Assembly (NCBI GenBank): GCA_958295945.1
Contig: OY282386.1
Span: 1,813,371 to 1,877,370, forward strand
Direction: 5' to 3'
DNA length: 64,000 bases
DNA from: Candidatus Poribacteria bacterium
GTDB lineage: Bacteria > Poribacteria > WGA-4E > WGA-3G
Positions 51,195 to 60,044 of this stretch are shown one piece after another. Within the stretch, counting starts at the first letter, position 1. Each line of letters begins with the position of its first letter. The notes below the pieces were generated by a model. It saw only the letters and a program-made list of their open reading frames with translations, made no database searches and was not told the origin of the DNA. Position numbers and translations under genes: made by a program.

Positions 51195-51791
51195 GTAATC
51201 TTAGCAGGCGGAAAGAGTCGTCGGATGGGGCAAAATAAGGCATTTCTACATCTTGAAAACGACACACTCATCGGTCATGTAATCAAGGGCATTGAGCCAA
51301 TCACGGATGAACTACTACTTATCACAAACAATCTTGATGAATATACACATCTGAATATTGAAATACAAAACGACATCATTCAAAATGCAGGCACATTAGG
51401 GGGTATTCATTCAGGATTGACACATGCATCGCATGATACTGTGATATGCGTCGGTTGCGATAATCCATTTTTGAAACCAAACCTACTCAACTATCTTGTC
51501 TCTGTGTTAGCAACCTATGATGCAGCTATGCCATTAGATACACATGATCGCCTTCAAACGCTCTGTGCAGTGTATTCAAAACGATGTATACCGATTATTG
51601 AAGGGATGTTAAAACAATCTGAATTACGCGTCCATGCATTGCAGGAACATGCCAATGTCTTACGCATAAATCCAGAAATATGGAAGTTATATGATCCGGA
51701 TGGAAAATCCTTCTTCAATGTCAATTCCCCAGAAGACTATCAGGAAGCACAATCTATCTATGAAAATCTACAAAACTCAAGAAAGAAATAA
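51183..51791 (+). CDS. mobA: Molybdenum cofactor guanylyltransferase MobA
   Basis: A 202-residue enzyme that joins GMP to molybdopterin for the guanine dinucleotide cofactor. VILAGGKSRRMGQNKAFL is the nucleotide-binding signature; GTLGGIHSGL and VGCDNPFLKPNLL (Asp for Mg) follow. The end KSFFNVNSPEDYQEA (the N-x-N-T/S-P-E-D region) is diagnostic. The start lies inside a direct repeat shared with the sulfatase end, with no clear ribosome binding site before it. Confidence 0.94.
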   Translation: MVTGVILAGGKSRRMGQNKAFLHLENDTLIGHVIKGIEPITDELLLITNNLDEYTHLNIEIQNDIIQNAGTLGGIHSGLTHASHDTVICVGCDNPFLKPNLLNYLVSVLATYDAAMPLDTHDRLQTLCAVYSKRCIPIIEGMLKQSELRVHALQEHANVLRINPEIWKLYDPDGKSFFNVNSPEDYQEAQSIYENLQNSRKK

Positions 51792-51903
51792 GCACATGTA
51801 ATTATCTCGTCGCCCTGTCAACGGAATTGACGCATGAATTAGTGCTTGAAGGAAAGGCGCGCGAACTTGTCAATACATAGGCGTCATTTTAAGAATATCC
51901 GCT

Positions 51904-52024
51904 ATTGTTGAAGTAGTTTTCAACCACGATTACATGGTTGAAGTAGTTTCAACCCTACTCATTGTTGGAGTGGTCTAAAACCACGATTACATTATAGGAG
52001 TGTGGTTTCCAACTCCAAGATTAT
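51904..52024. repeat. Degenerate tandem array of about 30-bp units
   Basis: Four units: TTGTTGAAGTAGTTTTCAAC, GGTTGAAGTAGTTTCAACC, TTGTTGGAGTGGTCTAAAAC and TATAGGAGTGTGGTTTCCAA, each followed by a link such as CACGATTACAT. The unit core GTTGGAGTGGT is also part of the MITE-like elements (there on the other strand). The 51792-52406 gap otherwise holds no gene. Confidence 0.72.
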
Positions 52025-52345
52025 TGGTCTTGACTCAAATCGTCTGAATTATGAACCCTTACAACATCGGAGCAGCTTATCTTAACAATTGCACTTAGAA
52101 ACGTCAGACTCATAATCATGGAAATCTATAAATCCTGTAAATCCAGGTTCAGACAAGAAAAAACTAATAAAGAAATAGGCTGTTTAATGTAACACTTTTG
52201 GTAACGTTTAAAGGATAGTAAAACAATGTCCTATGGTATGCAAGCTTTCCTAACCTCACCGATGCAGAGTATTCAAGTAATTTCAAAACCTATTATAATG
52301 CCAAATACTTTACACACCTTAGCGTTTTTTCAAATGACAAAAAAC

Positions 52346-52374
52346 TTGAAACCTCCATTTTATCCTGCTATAAT
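52346..52374 (+). promoter_or_regulatory. Sigma-70-type promoter for the RbsA-like gene
   Basis: TTGAAA (52346-52351) and TATAAT (52369-52374) with a 17-bp spacer, 32 bp before ATG 52407. Confidence 0.75.
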
Positions 52375-52406
52375 AACAGGAATCTCAGCGTTGGAGTTTC
52401 AATATT

Positions 52407-53936
52407 ATGGCAGTGCCACTTCTCAGCATGCAGTCAATAACAAAAGATTTTCCGGGTGTGCGTGCGTTAGATGACGTGAATTTTGAGGTGCATTCTGGGG
52501 AGATTCACGCGCTCTGTGGGGAAAATGGTGCTGGTAAATCAACACTGATAAAAATACTCGGTGCAGTGCATCCGTATGGTACTTATGATGGAAAACTCCT
52601 TATTGACGGTGCTGAACAACATTTCCGTCATGTGCGTGATGCGGAAAATTCGGGAATTGCTGTCCTTCATCAGGAATTAGCACTGATTCCTGAGATGACG
52701 GTCGCTGAGAACATCTATCTGGGTAAGGAACCTCAACGTTTTGGTATAATTGACAGAGAACGGTTATATAACGATGCGGGAACGTTGTTGGCACAGTTTG
52801 GATTGGACATTCCGCTACACGGACAGGTTTATAAACTGGGTATAGGGCAGCAGCAACTTGTTGAGATTGCGAAGGCGTTGTCGCGTGATGCGCGGATGCT
52901 CGTGCTTGATGAACCTACAGCTGCGTTGACAGAAAGTGAAGTGGACATCCTCCATCGAATTCTAACGCAACTGCGAAATGAAGGGGTTGCATGTATCTAT
53001 ATTACCCACAAACTTAAGGAGATATTTCGGATTGCGGATAGAGTGACAGTACTACGTGATGGCAAGACAGTTGAAACGCAATCAATCGGTGAATGCACGG
53101 AAGACCTGTTAATCTCACAGATGGTCGGACGGGAATTGACAGCACTTTATCCAGATCGTGAACATTTTGCATCATCAACAAGAGGCGAAGATGTAGCGTT
53201 ACAGGTTGAGGATTTATGCACGTATCCAACTGAACCCCCACAACTTGAGAACATCAGTTTTGAGGTGCGGCGTGGAGAGATTCTTGGAATCGCAGGACTG
53301 ATGGGAGCAGGTAGGACAGAGTTAATAAACACTATTTTTGGTGCATATTCAGGAATGTGGAAGGGCAAGGTATATAGGGATGGCATGAATGTTCAGTTCC
53401 GTTCACCGAAGGATGCTATACGCAAGGGAATGGCATTGGTCAGTGAAGATCGGAAACAGTATGGACTGATTTTGGACAACAATGTAGTCCACAACATGAC
53501 ACTTTCAAGTCTGGGGGAATCTAAAGAACTCACTGCCTTGGGAGTTATCAATCGTAGAGTGGAGCATCAGAAGAGCAGTGAATCTGTTGATACTCTCAGT
53601 ATTAAAACGCCAACATTAGATGTTCCTGTTCGTCAGTTGAGCGGTGGGAATCAGCAGAAGGTTGTTCTTGGTAAATGGTTAATGACTCGTCCAAAAGTCC
53701 TGTTTCTTGACGAACCAACACGAGGAATTGATGTTGGAGCGAAAGCAGAAATTCATGCATTGACAGCACAACTTGCGGATGATGGTGTTGCTATCGTGTT
53801 AGTTTCATCAGAACTACCAGAGATTTTGGGTATGAGTGATCGAGTTTTGGTATTACATGAAGGCAGAATTACAGGAGAATTTACAAACGATAATTTGACG
53901 CAGGAGGATATCTTGCGGTGTGCAGCAGGGACGTAA
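52407..53936 (+). CDS. Sugar ABC transporter ATP-binding protein (RbsA/MglA type, two ATPase domains)
   Basis: A 509-residue duplicated ATPase. Domain 1 has Walker A GENGAGKSTL, a signature-like LGIGQQQLVEIAKAL and Walker B LVLDEPTAAL; domain 2 has a changed Walker A (GLMGAGRTEL, usual in this family), signature LSGGNQQKVV and LFLDEPTRGID. In known systems it powers uptake of ribose, xylose or galactose with a permease and a binding protein, none of which is adjacent here. Its stop overlaps tsaE by one base (TAATG), so tsaE and the following genes depend on its promoter. Confidence 0.95.
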   Translation: MAVPLLSMQSITKDFPGVRALDDVNFEVHSGEIHALCGENGAGKSTLIKILGAVHPYGTYDGKLLIDGAEQHFRHVRDAENSGIAVLHQELALIPEMTVAENIYLGKEPQRFGIIDRERLYNDAGTLLAQFGLDIPLHGQVYKLGIGQQQLVEIAKALSRDARMLVLDEPTAALTESEVDILHRILTQLRNEGVACIYITHKLKEIFRIADRVTVLRDGKTVETQSIGECTEDLLISQMVGRELTALYPDREHFASSTRGEDVALQVEDLCTYPTEPPQLENISFEVRRGEILGIAGLMGAGRTELINTIFGAYSGMWKGKVYRDGMNVQFRSPKDAIRKGMALVSEDRKQYGLILDNNVVHNMTLSSLGESKELTALGVINRRVEHQKSSESVDTLSIKTPTLDVPVRQLSGGNQQKVVLGKWLMTRPKVLFLDEPTRGIDVGAKAEIHALTAQLADDGVAIVLVSSELPEILGMSDRVLVLHEGRITGEFTNDNLTQEDILRCAAGT

Positions 53937-54367
53937 TGGAAAAGACAGTTAAAACAGAGAGTCCAGAGGACACACAATCTCTCGGTGAGGAACTTGGTAG
54001 AAGGTTAAAAGCGGGTGATGTTGTCGCACTGATTGGTGATCTTGGGACTGGGAAGACGTGCTTGACTCAGGGTATTGCACGGGGTGTCGGCATCGCACCG
54101 AATGAAGTGGTCAGTAGTCCATCCTACATTCTCATCAATGAATACGATGGGAAGATTCCTATCTATCATATTGATCTGTACCGTCTGGAAACCTTTGCTG
54201 AGATTGCTGAACTTGGCTTAGGCGAATATATGAATAGCAATGGTATCTGCATTATTGAGTGGGCTGAACGAATGACAGAAGAATTACCAGATACCTGCAT
54301 AAAAATTCACATTGCGTGGGAAGATGAAAACACCCGATCCATCAAAATACAACATTCTCTATCTTGA
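53936..54367 (+). CDS. tsaE: tRNA threonylcarbamoyladenosine biosynthesis ATPase TsaE
   Basis: A 143-residue P-loop protein of normal length for TsaE. VVALIGDLGTGKTCLTQGIA is Walker A, SSPSYILINEY the conserved Ser-Pro-Thr-like motif, HIDLYRLE and IIEWAER the other signatures. It works with TsaB, TsaC and TsaD in making t6A37 of tRNAs. ATG 53936 overlaps the stop of the RbsA-like gene. The glycosyltransferase start overlaps its end. Confidence 0.95.
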   Translation: MEKTVKTESPEDTQSLGEELGRRLKAGDVVALIGDLGTGKTCLTQGIARGVGIAPNEVVSSPSYILINEYDGKIPIYHIDLYRLETFAEIAELGLGEYMNSNGICIIEWAERMTEELPDTCIKIHIAWEDENTRSIKIQHSLS

Positions 54368-55541
54368 TAGCGGTTCAGGTATAGGGGGCGGGCAACGGAG
54401 TCTGCTGCTTCTGCTGAAGTTGTTGGACAGACAACGTTTCTCACCGTTCGTGGGTTGTCTTGGCAATAGTCCGTTTGCAGATGAAGTGGCAAAGACAAAC
54501 ACGCAGATTGTACCATTATCTCTCCCCGAAGCACATAACAAGACAGATAAGATAAAGCGATTTACGTTTCGTGACCTGCTGAATGACTTTCGTCAACTTC
54601 GGGTTATCGGACAAATTCATCAAGCAGTAAAACAACATTCAATTTCACTTATCCACGCTAATTCACTGTCTGTAGCACTACTCGGTGGTATTGTTGCGAA
54701 GTGGCACCGTATTCCTATTCTCATGCACAAACGTTATGCTACATCCTACGGAATACTGGACAAGATCTGTGAGAAACTGCTGAATCGTGTGATATTGGTT
54801 TCGGAAGCGACCCGTTGGGATTTCGCCACTGAAGCAAAACAGACCTTAATCTATAACGGCGTGGATTTAGAGGCATTTCAAGCATCTCAAGCAGAAGTAG
54901 AATCACTACAGATAGAACTCCTATCAGGAAATAGTGATGGCACACAAAGCAAGACGGAATCAACGCTTCCGTTATTCGTTGGTGTTGTGACTCGGATAAC
55001 ACCGGAAAAGGGGATCCATTTTCTGGTGAGAGCAATGGCTGAGTTGAAAAAGACAGAACTCAACTCGGATTACATCAAATTGCTGATTGTGGGTGGACCT
55101 TATTTTCAGAAAGACCAGGATTATATGGCATCGCTTAAACAAAAGGTCGTGGATTTAGGGGTTGCCGAATCAGTTATTTTCACTGGTTTTCTATCTGACA
55201 CTCGGATTGTAACGTCCCTGCTTGATATTGTGTTAGTGCCTTCTATTATACCTGAGGCATGCCCACGGACTATTATTGAAGCGATGGCGGTTGGCAAGCC
55301 GGTGATTGCAACGCCACTTGGTGGAAGTAAAGAGTTGGTTACACCTGAAACTGGTCTATTAGTACCACCTGAAAATGCTGAAGCGATTGCATCTGCAATT
55401 GCCAAACTCGCAAACGATCCGGAACAGTTAACTGCGATGGGAATAGCAGCACGGCTACGCGCTGAACAGTTATTTAGTAGTGAGAAAAACAGTGTTTTGA
55501 CAGAGGCGGTCTACGAAGAATTGTTGTCAGAAAGTGGATGA
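54324..55541 (+). CDS. Glycosyltransferase family 4 protein
   Basis: A 405-residue GT-B glycosyltransferase. The N-terminal acceptor domain starts ILYLDSGSGIGGGQRSLLLLL, the nucleotide-sugar side has GVVTRITPEKGIHFLVRA, and PSIIPEACPRTIIEAMAVGK holds the E-x7-E motif. Acceptor unknown; cell-surface polysaccharide is probable. It overlaps the end of tsaE by 44 bp, with GGGAAG just before ATG 54324. The following gene overlaps or abuts its stop. Confidence 0.92.
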   Translation: MKTPDPSKYNILYLDSGSGIGGGQRSLLLLLKLLDRQRFSPFVGCLGNSPFADEVAKTNTQIVPLSLPEAHNKTDKIKRFTFRDLLNDFRQLRVIGQIHQAVKQHSISLIHANSLSVALLGGIVAKWHRIPILMHKRYATSYGILDKICEKLLNRVILVSEATRWDFATEAKQTLIYNGVDLEAFQASQAEVESLQIELLSGNSDGTQSKTESTLPLFVGVVTRITPEKGIHFLVRAMAELKKTELNSDYIKLLIVGGPYFQKDQDYMASLKQKVVDLGVAESVIFTGFLSDTRIVTSLLDIVLVPSIIPEACPRTIIEAMAVGKPVIATPLGGSKELVTPETGLLVPPENAEAIASAIAKLANDPEQLTAMGIAARLRAEQLFSSEKNSVLTEAVYEELLSESG

Positions 55542-55551
55542 AGGAGTTGTG

Positions 55552-56595
55552 ATGGATGGCGAAAGAGGGAAAATGCCTAATCCGATGCAGGATGCACAAG
55601 TTAGTCAAGGTAGATTGAATCAAGTTTCCGAGTTCATGGGTGAGCAGGTAGGTGATACTGCCAATTGGGTTGAGATTTACCGCACAGACGATGAATGGGA
55701 AATCAAGTTAATTCAAGCAACTTTAGGCGCGCAACAAATTCGCTGCCGTCCGATACCAGTAAAAGCAGAACGGAAAACCGCGCTGTTTGTTGACCCAGAA
55801 CATGAGGTTACTGCACTTGAATTGATGAGTCGTATTGATGTGGCAATCACAGATAGCGAATTGTCATTGCAATCAGAAGAGAAAGCAGAAGCACTCAGGC
55901 AACGCGACATGGCAGCTACAATGGAGGATAATCAACAACTGACGATGGAATCTGGTGAGATACTCATGGCACAACGCGAGGACATTGGGAGCGTAGTTTA
56001 TGTTACAGGACAAGGATATGAACTTCGTGTCGGACAGGAACCCTATATCACAGTCGCGGATAAGAATTGGGATGAGTTCACGGATTATAGTGCACAACGT
56101 CAAGAATTTATTATCCTGATGCGGCATGAATATCCAACGTTATATGAATGGATTCAAGAGGAAAAACTGTTAGCAGAATTCATCAAACTGATTGAGATGA
56201 CTTATCAGGATGGTGCACCTGTTCCAGTGCCACCACGCCAGTATACCGATATCGCTGAAACAGAAGTAATTGATACGACTCACTACAACTCGTTTGCTCT
56301 ATTGAGTATGACTGTTGCTGTGATTTCTCTTATCACAGTGCTTTTCAGTGTGCCGTGGCAAGCAAATCTTGTGATGGCTCTTGTGGTTGTTGTATGTGGT
56401 GTTATCGCGCTATTCAAGATTCGAGGTCAAGCGGAGAGTCTTACGGAAAAAGAGAAGACGGTTGGTATGCCAATGTCAATCTGTGCGATAGTATTTGCAT
56501 GTTTGGTCGTGGTGTTTGCGTGGTGGTTGTCACAACGTCCAATACCTGAAGCACCAGAGCACCCGCACCCGCATGAGCATGCTGGGGATAGATAG
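55552..56595 (+). CDS. DUF2007-like membrane protein with His-rich C terminus
   Basis: A 347-residue protein. Residues 40-100 (WVEIYRTDDEWEIKLIQATLGAQQI..FVDPEHEVTALELM) match a DUF2007-type ferredoxin-like signal-transducing domain. The middle is soluble and unknown; the last third has three transmembrane segments (YNSFALLSMTVAVISLITVL; PWQANLVMALVVVVCGVIAL; MSICAIVFACLVVVFAWWL) as in DUF4190-like proteins. The end HPHPHEHAGD could bind metal. GAAGGAG before ATG 55552 decides the start. Part of the tsaE operon by position. Confidence 0.72.
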   Translation: MDGERGKMPNPMQDAQVSQGRLNQVSEFMGEQVGDTANWVEIYRTDDEWEIKLIQATLGAQQIRCRPIPVKAERKTALFVDPEHEVTALELMSRIDVAITDSELSLQSEEKAEALRQRDMAATMEDNQQLTMESGEILMAQREDIGSVVYVTGQGYELRVGQEPYITVADKNWDEFTDYSAQRQEFIILMRHEYPTLYEWIQEEKLLAEFIKLIEMTYQDGAPVPVPPRQYTDIAETEVIDTTHYNSFALLSMTVAVISLITVLFSVPWQANLVMALVVVVCGVIALFKIRGQAESLTEKEKTVGMPMSICAIVFACLVVVFAWWLSQRPIPEAPEHPHPHEHAGDR

Positions 56596-56639
56596 AGTGT
56601 AACACATGCTTGTATACCTTTCTCCAGAAACAAAACGGA

Positions 56640-56668
56640 TTGAATCCTTATTCATAATATAGTATACT
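56640..56668 (+). promoter_or_regulatory. Sigma-70-type promoter for mazEF
   Basis: TTGAAT (56640-56645) and TATACT (56663-56668), 17 bp apart, 31 bp before the antitoxin start. Confidence 0.72.
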
Positions 56669-56698
56669 ATCTAATGTAATCTATGGAGGGAATAAATC

Positions 56699-56944
56699 AT
56701 GTCAGCTAAATTAACGAACACAGAAAAAGACAACACGAACTTGGATATTGTTATTGTGTCAGGGAAAAATTTGCCAGAAGAGAATATAGAAGCAACTACA
56801 AAAAAGGCATATAAACGATCCACAAGCCGCCGGTCAGTAAAGTTACCTCGTCTAAAATTGGTGGAACTCGTATCTCAGGTGACTGAGGAAAATGCACATA
56901 TTGAGATTTCTACAGGTCAAGCGGCAGGAAATGAAACCTGGTAG
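56699..56944 (+). CDS. MazE-like antitoxin
   Basis: An 81-residue protein, mostly charged, without the usual AbrB-type N terminus. A basic region (KKAYKRSTSRRSVKLPRLKL) and acidic flanks fit the antitoxin part that binds a MazF. It is 14 bp before the toxin gene with GGAGGG upstream. Identification rests on its position. Confidence 0.68.
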   Translation: MSAKLTNTEKDNTNLDIVIVSGKNLPEENIEATTKKAYKRSTSRRSVKLPRLKLVELVSQVTEENAHIEISTGQAAGNETW

Positions 56945-56958
56945 GAGTGCCGTGAGTT

Positions 56959-57399
56959 ATGTCGGAATACATACCGGAAGTAGGTGATGTAGTCTGGATT
57001 GACTTTGATCCTCAGAAAGGAAATGAGATACAAAAACGCCGTCCTGCTCTTGTCATTTCCTCTGCTCTTTATAATATCACACCGATGAATTTGGCGTTTT
57101 TTTGTCCAATTACCAGTGCAAAAAGAGGGAATCCTTTTGAAGTTGATATACCAATTGGTTTAGCAATAGAAGGCGTTATCCTTGCCGATCAGGTTAAGAA
57201 CATGGATTGGCGGCAGAGAAACGCAACGTTTGTATGTACGGTACCTGAGGAGACTATTCATAGAGTATTAAGAAGAATTGAAGCACTACTGAATATATTG
57301 GAATCATTTGAACTTACAGAAATACTTGAAGATTTGCTGGAACGGTTTGGACTTGAAGAAATACAAGAAAGTATACGCGAAATTATCAACAATGACTGA
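56959..57399 (+). CDS. mazF: MazF/PemK-family toxin
   Basis: A 146-residue endoribonuclease toxin. GDVVWIDFDPQKGNEIQKRR followed by PALVIS is the first-strand and loop signature; FCPITSAKRGNPFEVDIP and GVILADQVKNMDWRQR follow. About 35 residues longer than typical MazF, with an acidic helical C-terminal tail (LEDLLERFGLEEIQESIREI). It would cleave mRNA at short sites. Paired with the antitoxin upstream; terminator at 57451. Confidence 0.92.
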   Translation: MSEYIPEVGDVVWIDFDPQKGNEIQKRRPALVISSALYNITPMNLAFFCPITSAKRGNPFEVDIPIGLAIEGVILADQVKNMDWRQRNATFVCTVPEETIHRVLRRIEALLNILESFELTEILEDLLERFGLEEIQESIREIINND

Positions 57400-57450
57400 G
57401 ATTACAATTGATGTCTTTCTTTAGATTGAGAGAATATTAGCATTAACACA

Positions 57451-57492
57451 AGATAGGCAGAATCATGAATTAATGGTTCTGCCTATCTTTAT
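57451..57492 (+). terminator. Bidirectional rho-independent terminator
   Basis: AGATAGGCAGAA / TTCTGCCTATCT, a perfect 12-bp stem, followed by TTATATT. It sits between the convergent mazF and the secreted-protein gene on the minus strand. Confidence 0.88.
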
Positions 57493-57512
57493 ATTATGAA
57501 ATATGCTTATAC

Positions 57513-58232
57513 CTATCTTCCAGCTTTAAGAAAACCCCAAGCCGTTGCGATTTTGCCTTTTGGATCAACGGGTAATGGACCGCCAGGGCCGTAGACGAGT
57601 ACATCATCATATATTGCCATAGTTGCCCATGTAGCGACACCGACTCGTCCAACACCATCTCTGGTGGCATCGTTAATTGTATTTCCTACCTTTTCATCAT
57701 TAAGATAGAGCGTATAACCTGTAGGTGTATTAACAATTTTGATGTCATACCAGTCTCCTGTAGTAATAGTATGGTTCGTGTTAGGACTTGCTACACCACC
57801 CCAGGACTCTACTTTTGAAGTGGTGTTACCCCATCCCCCGAGATTCCACCAATATTCTAAACGATCCTGATTTTGCATGCGTTGTGGGTGTTCTTTAAGT
57901 GCTTTTCCTCGAGGTTCCATTGGACCTTGGCAGCGGAACATAATCAGGAATCCTTCAGCACCGCCGGTCTTTTGACCACGCACTTCGTAGGTGTAGTCAT
58001 TCCAATCCTCATCCCAATAGTCATCAGTAATAATACTCATGCAATTGGAATCGCCGGATTTCTGATGATATTCATCATCTTTGAATTCCCAGTCTCCCCA
58101 TAAGGAAACCCATTTTTTCTCTGATTCGTTTACTTTGTCAAAGTTATCCTCAAATAGGATTTGTGCAATCCCAACCGTTACGATACCAAAGGTGAGAATA
58201 CACAAGAGGATAAATATACCAAGTTTTTTCAT
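57513..58232 (-). CDS. Secreted LamG/concanavalin-like protein with C-terminal GKI-W tag
   Basis: A 239-residue exported protein: signal peptide MKKLGIFILLCILTFGIVTV (cut near GIAQ), then a jelly-roll (LFEDNFDKVNESEKKWVSLW, EFKDDEYHQKSGDSN, NDYTYEVRGQKTGG, YDIKIVNTPTGYTLYLND), as in family 16/DUF1080-like glycan-binding proteins. The end VDPKGKIATAWGFLK is the motif found in the proteins at 17585 and 41074. AAGGAG lies before the ATG. It may bind carbohydrate; no catalytic pair is evident. Confidence 0.82.
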   Translation of the reverse strand: MKKLGIFILLCILTFGIVTVGIAQILFEDNFDKVNESEKKWVSLWGDWEFKDDEYHQKSGDSNCMSIITDDYWDEDWNDYTYEVRGQKTGGAEGFLIMFRCQGPMEPRGKALKEHPQRMQNQDRLEYWWNLGGWGNTTSKVESWGGVASPNTNHTITTGDWYDIKIVNTPTGYTLYLNDEKVGNTINDATRDGVGRVGVATWATMAIYDDVLVYGPGGPLPVDPKGKIATAWGFLKAGR

Positions 58233-58254
58233 GTGATGACACTCCTTTTGTTAA

Positions 58255-58280
58255 GGCGATTCATTGACTGACAAATCGCC
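58255..58280 (-). terminator. Weak hairpin between two minus-strand genes
   Basis: GGCGATT (58255-58261) and AATCGCC (58274-58280) form a 7-bp stem just after the stop of the DUF1549/1553 gene. There is no T run, so termination is uncertain. Confidence 0.35.
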
Positions 58281-58289
58281 GTTTCTATT

Positions 58290-59954
58290 CTAATGGTTCA
58301 GCGAAAATTCTGCTGAATTCAGTAAAACCCAATATAGGTCTTCGTAAGCTAAAGACTTTTGGGTGTAATTGCTACGATCTATATATCGTTGGAAGAAGGT
58401 CTTTTCTTTAGTAGTTGGTTTGCGTGATAGTACCGTGAGATACATATATTCTACCCGTTCACTGGTATCACGCCAATTATCAAGGACATAGTTAACGAAA
58501 GTTCCATGTTTTTTGTGATCAGCACTATCATTTACCATGTTTCCATTAATCATCATAAGTGCCTGTGGGACGGTGCCGCTGAATGCCTCAATTTCTTCCA
58601 TCTCACCATTGTCAAGTAGGAATAAGAATTTCTTAAGGTGTTCACGTTTCTTATATTCAAGTTCTCGGAGCATACCTTCTCTATCTTCGCCACCTTGCCT
58701 TTGGATACTATCCATTCTAATCTTCTGTAGCCTCTCAAAGGCAGTAGCTTGCAGCATAGAATAGAAGAATTGTTCTGCACTCAAAGGTTTCATATATGCA
58801 TGTGAATAGTATATTTCATCATCCTTGTTGCTATCATTTGTCTCTGAAGTTCTCTGATACGCATTTGAATTGAGAATTGTCCGCATCAGGTGTTGTAAGT
58901 CATATCCATGAATGACAAAATCTTCAGCTAACCAAGCCAAGAGTGCGGGGTTGGTAGGTCTATTCTCGGCTCCGAATCCATCAACCGGTTCAACAAATCC
59001 GCGTCCCATAAAGTGTTTCCAGATTCGGTTCACAATCGCTTTGCTGAAGAAAGGGTTCTCTCCTGCAATCATCCATTCAGCGAGTGCTTGACGTTTCTTG
59101 GTGAGTTCACCTGTATAATCTGTCCCATCAAGGAAACGCGGTGTAACCGATTCCTTCATACTTTCAACGTACATTGCGCGATCCTGTTTTGCGCTATTTG
59201 TAATGAGATAATTTTCCATTTCTTTCTCATTACCGATCATATCTTTGCCTTTTATCATACCTTTTTCTTCACTCTGGATTCCAGTGAAAAATGCGGCGAC
59301 ACCATAGAAGTCTTTCTGCAGCCACGTTTCGGTTTTATGATCATGGCATTCTGCACACTGCATAGGAAGTCCGAGAAACAATCGGGAGGTGTGTGAAGTT
59401 AAAAAGACAGGGGATCTTTCATAACGGAGGACATAGTTTCCTGCTGCGTTATCCTTTAACTCACCATCTGCAGAAACGAGTTCACTAACAAATTGATCAT
59501 AAGGCATGTTGGTATCAAGTGCTTCACGCACCCATGCGGTTAAACCGATACGTCTGTCATCCGCATCGTCACGTCTACCGATGAGCCAATTCACCCATAT
59601 ATTTGTCCAATACTCAACAGACTCTTTGTTTTCAATGAGTTCATCAATTTTCTCTGAACGTTTGTATTGTGAACCGTCGTTTACAAAATCTAAGACTTCT
59701 TCGGGAGTGGGAATTGTTCCTGTCATATCTAAATAAATACGTCGAAGGAATTCCGAATCTGATGTCTGTTTTGAAGGCTTAATTCCTTCCCGGTTCAAGA
59801 CGGAATCGATGTGTCTATCTAAGTGTATTGTGCTTGAATGGACGTGTCTATTGGTCGTTGTGACTGTCGTCACAGTTGCACAACCCGCTGCTAAAAACGC
59901 AAATGCAAATAGAATAATCCAATTTCTGTTTTTCGTCCAATATGTCTTTTTCAT
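58290..59954 (-). CDS. DUF1549/DUF1553 domain lipoprotein (Planctomycetes-type cytochrome-like)
   Basis: A 554-residue protein. Residues 1-25 are a lipoprotein signal with lipobox LAAGC. DUF1549 (HLDRHIDSVLNREGIKPS, RIYLDMTGTIPTPEEV, MQCAECHDHKTETWLQKDFY with a C-A-E-C-H heme-binding motif) and DUF1553 (LAEWMIAGENPFFSKAIVNR, WKHFMGRGFVEPVDGF, LLAWLAEDFV) follow in order. Such proteins, common in Planctomycetes and Poribacteria-type genomes, often act with DUF1501 partners; none is adjacent. GGAGG before ATG 59954 sets the start five codons inside the open frame. Confidence 0.93.
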   Translation of the reverse strand: MKKTYWTKNRNWIILFAFAFLAAGCATVTTVTTTNRHVHSSTIHLDRHIDSVLNREGIKPSKQTSDSEFLRRIYLDMTGTIPTPEEVLDFVNDGSQYKRSEKIDELIENKESVEYWTNIWVNWLIGRRDDADDRRIGLTAWVREALDTNMPYDQFVSELVSADGELKDNAAGNYVLRYERSPVFLTSHTSRLFLGLPMQCAECHDHKTETWLQKDFYGVAAFFTGIQSEEKGMIKGKDMIGNEKEMENYLITNSAKQDRAMYVESMKESVTPRFLDGTDYTGELTKKRQALAEWMIAGENPFFSKAIVNRIWKHFMGRGFVEPVDGFGAENRPTNPALLAWLAEDFVIHGYDLQHLMRTILNSNAYQRTSETNDSNKDDEIYYSHAYMKPLSAEQFFYSMLQATAFERLQKIRMDSIQRQGGEDREGMLRELEYKKREHLKKFLFLLDNGEMEEIEAFSGTVPQALMMINGNMVNDSADHKKHGTFVNYVLDNWRDTSERVEYMYLTVLSRKPTTKEKTFFQRYIDRSNYTQKSLAYEDLYWVLLNSAEFSLNH

Positions 59955-60044
59955 CGCGAATCTCCTCAATTTGGGGGTGCTTAAGGTCTAATTGTGTTCT
60001 CCGATATTAAGTTTAACCTATCTCTCCACAGATTTCAAGAGAAA

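Noticed and set aside
51904-52024. Possible CRISPR array
   Set aside because: Units are only four, vary inside the supposed repeat, have no regular unique spacers and no cas genes are near.
48811-52320. A 3.5-kb composite transposon bracketed by inverted arms around the sulfatase and mobA
   Set aside because: Arms are only about 20 bp, imperfect, and no transposase lies between; single remnants explain them as well.
52226-52474. 82-codon frame before the RbsA-like gene
   Set aside because: Runs through a repeat arm (52299-52320) and through the promoter at 52346, and overlaps the start of the real gene.
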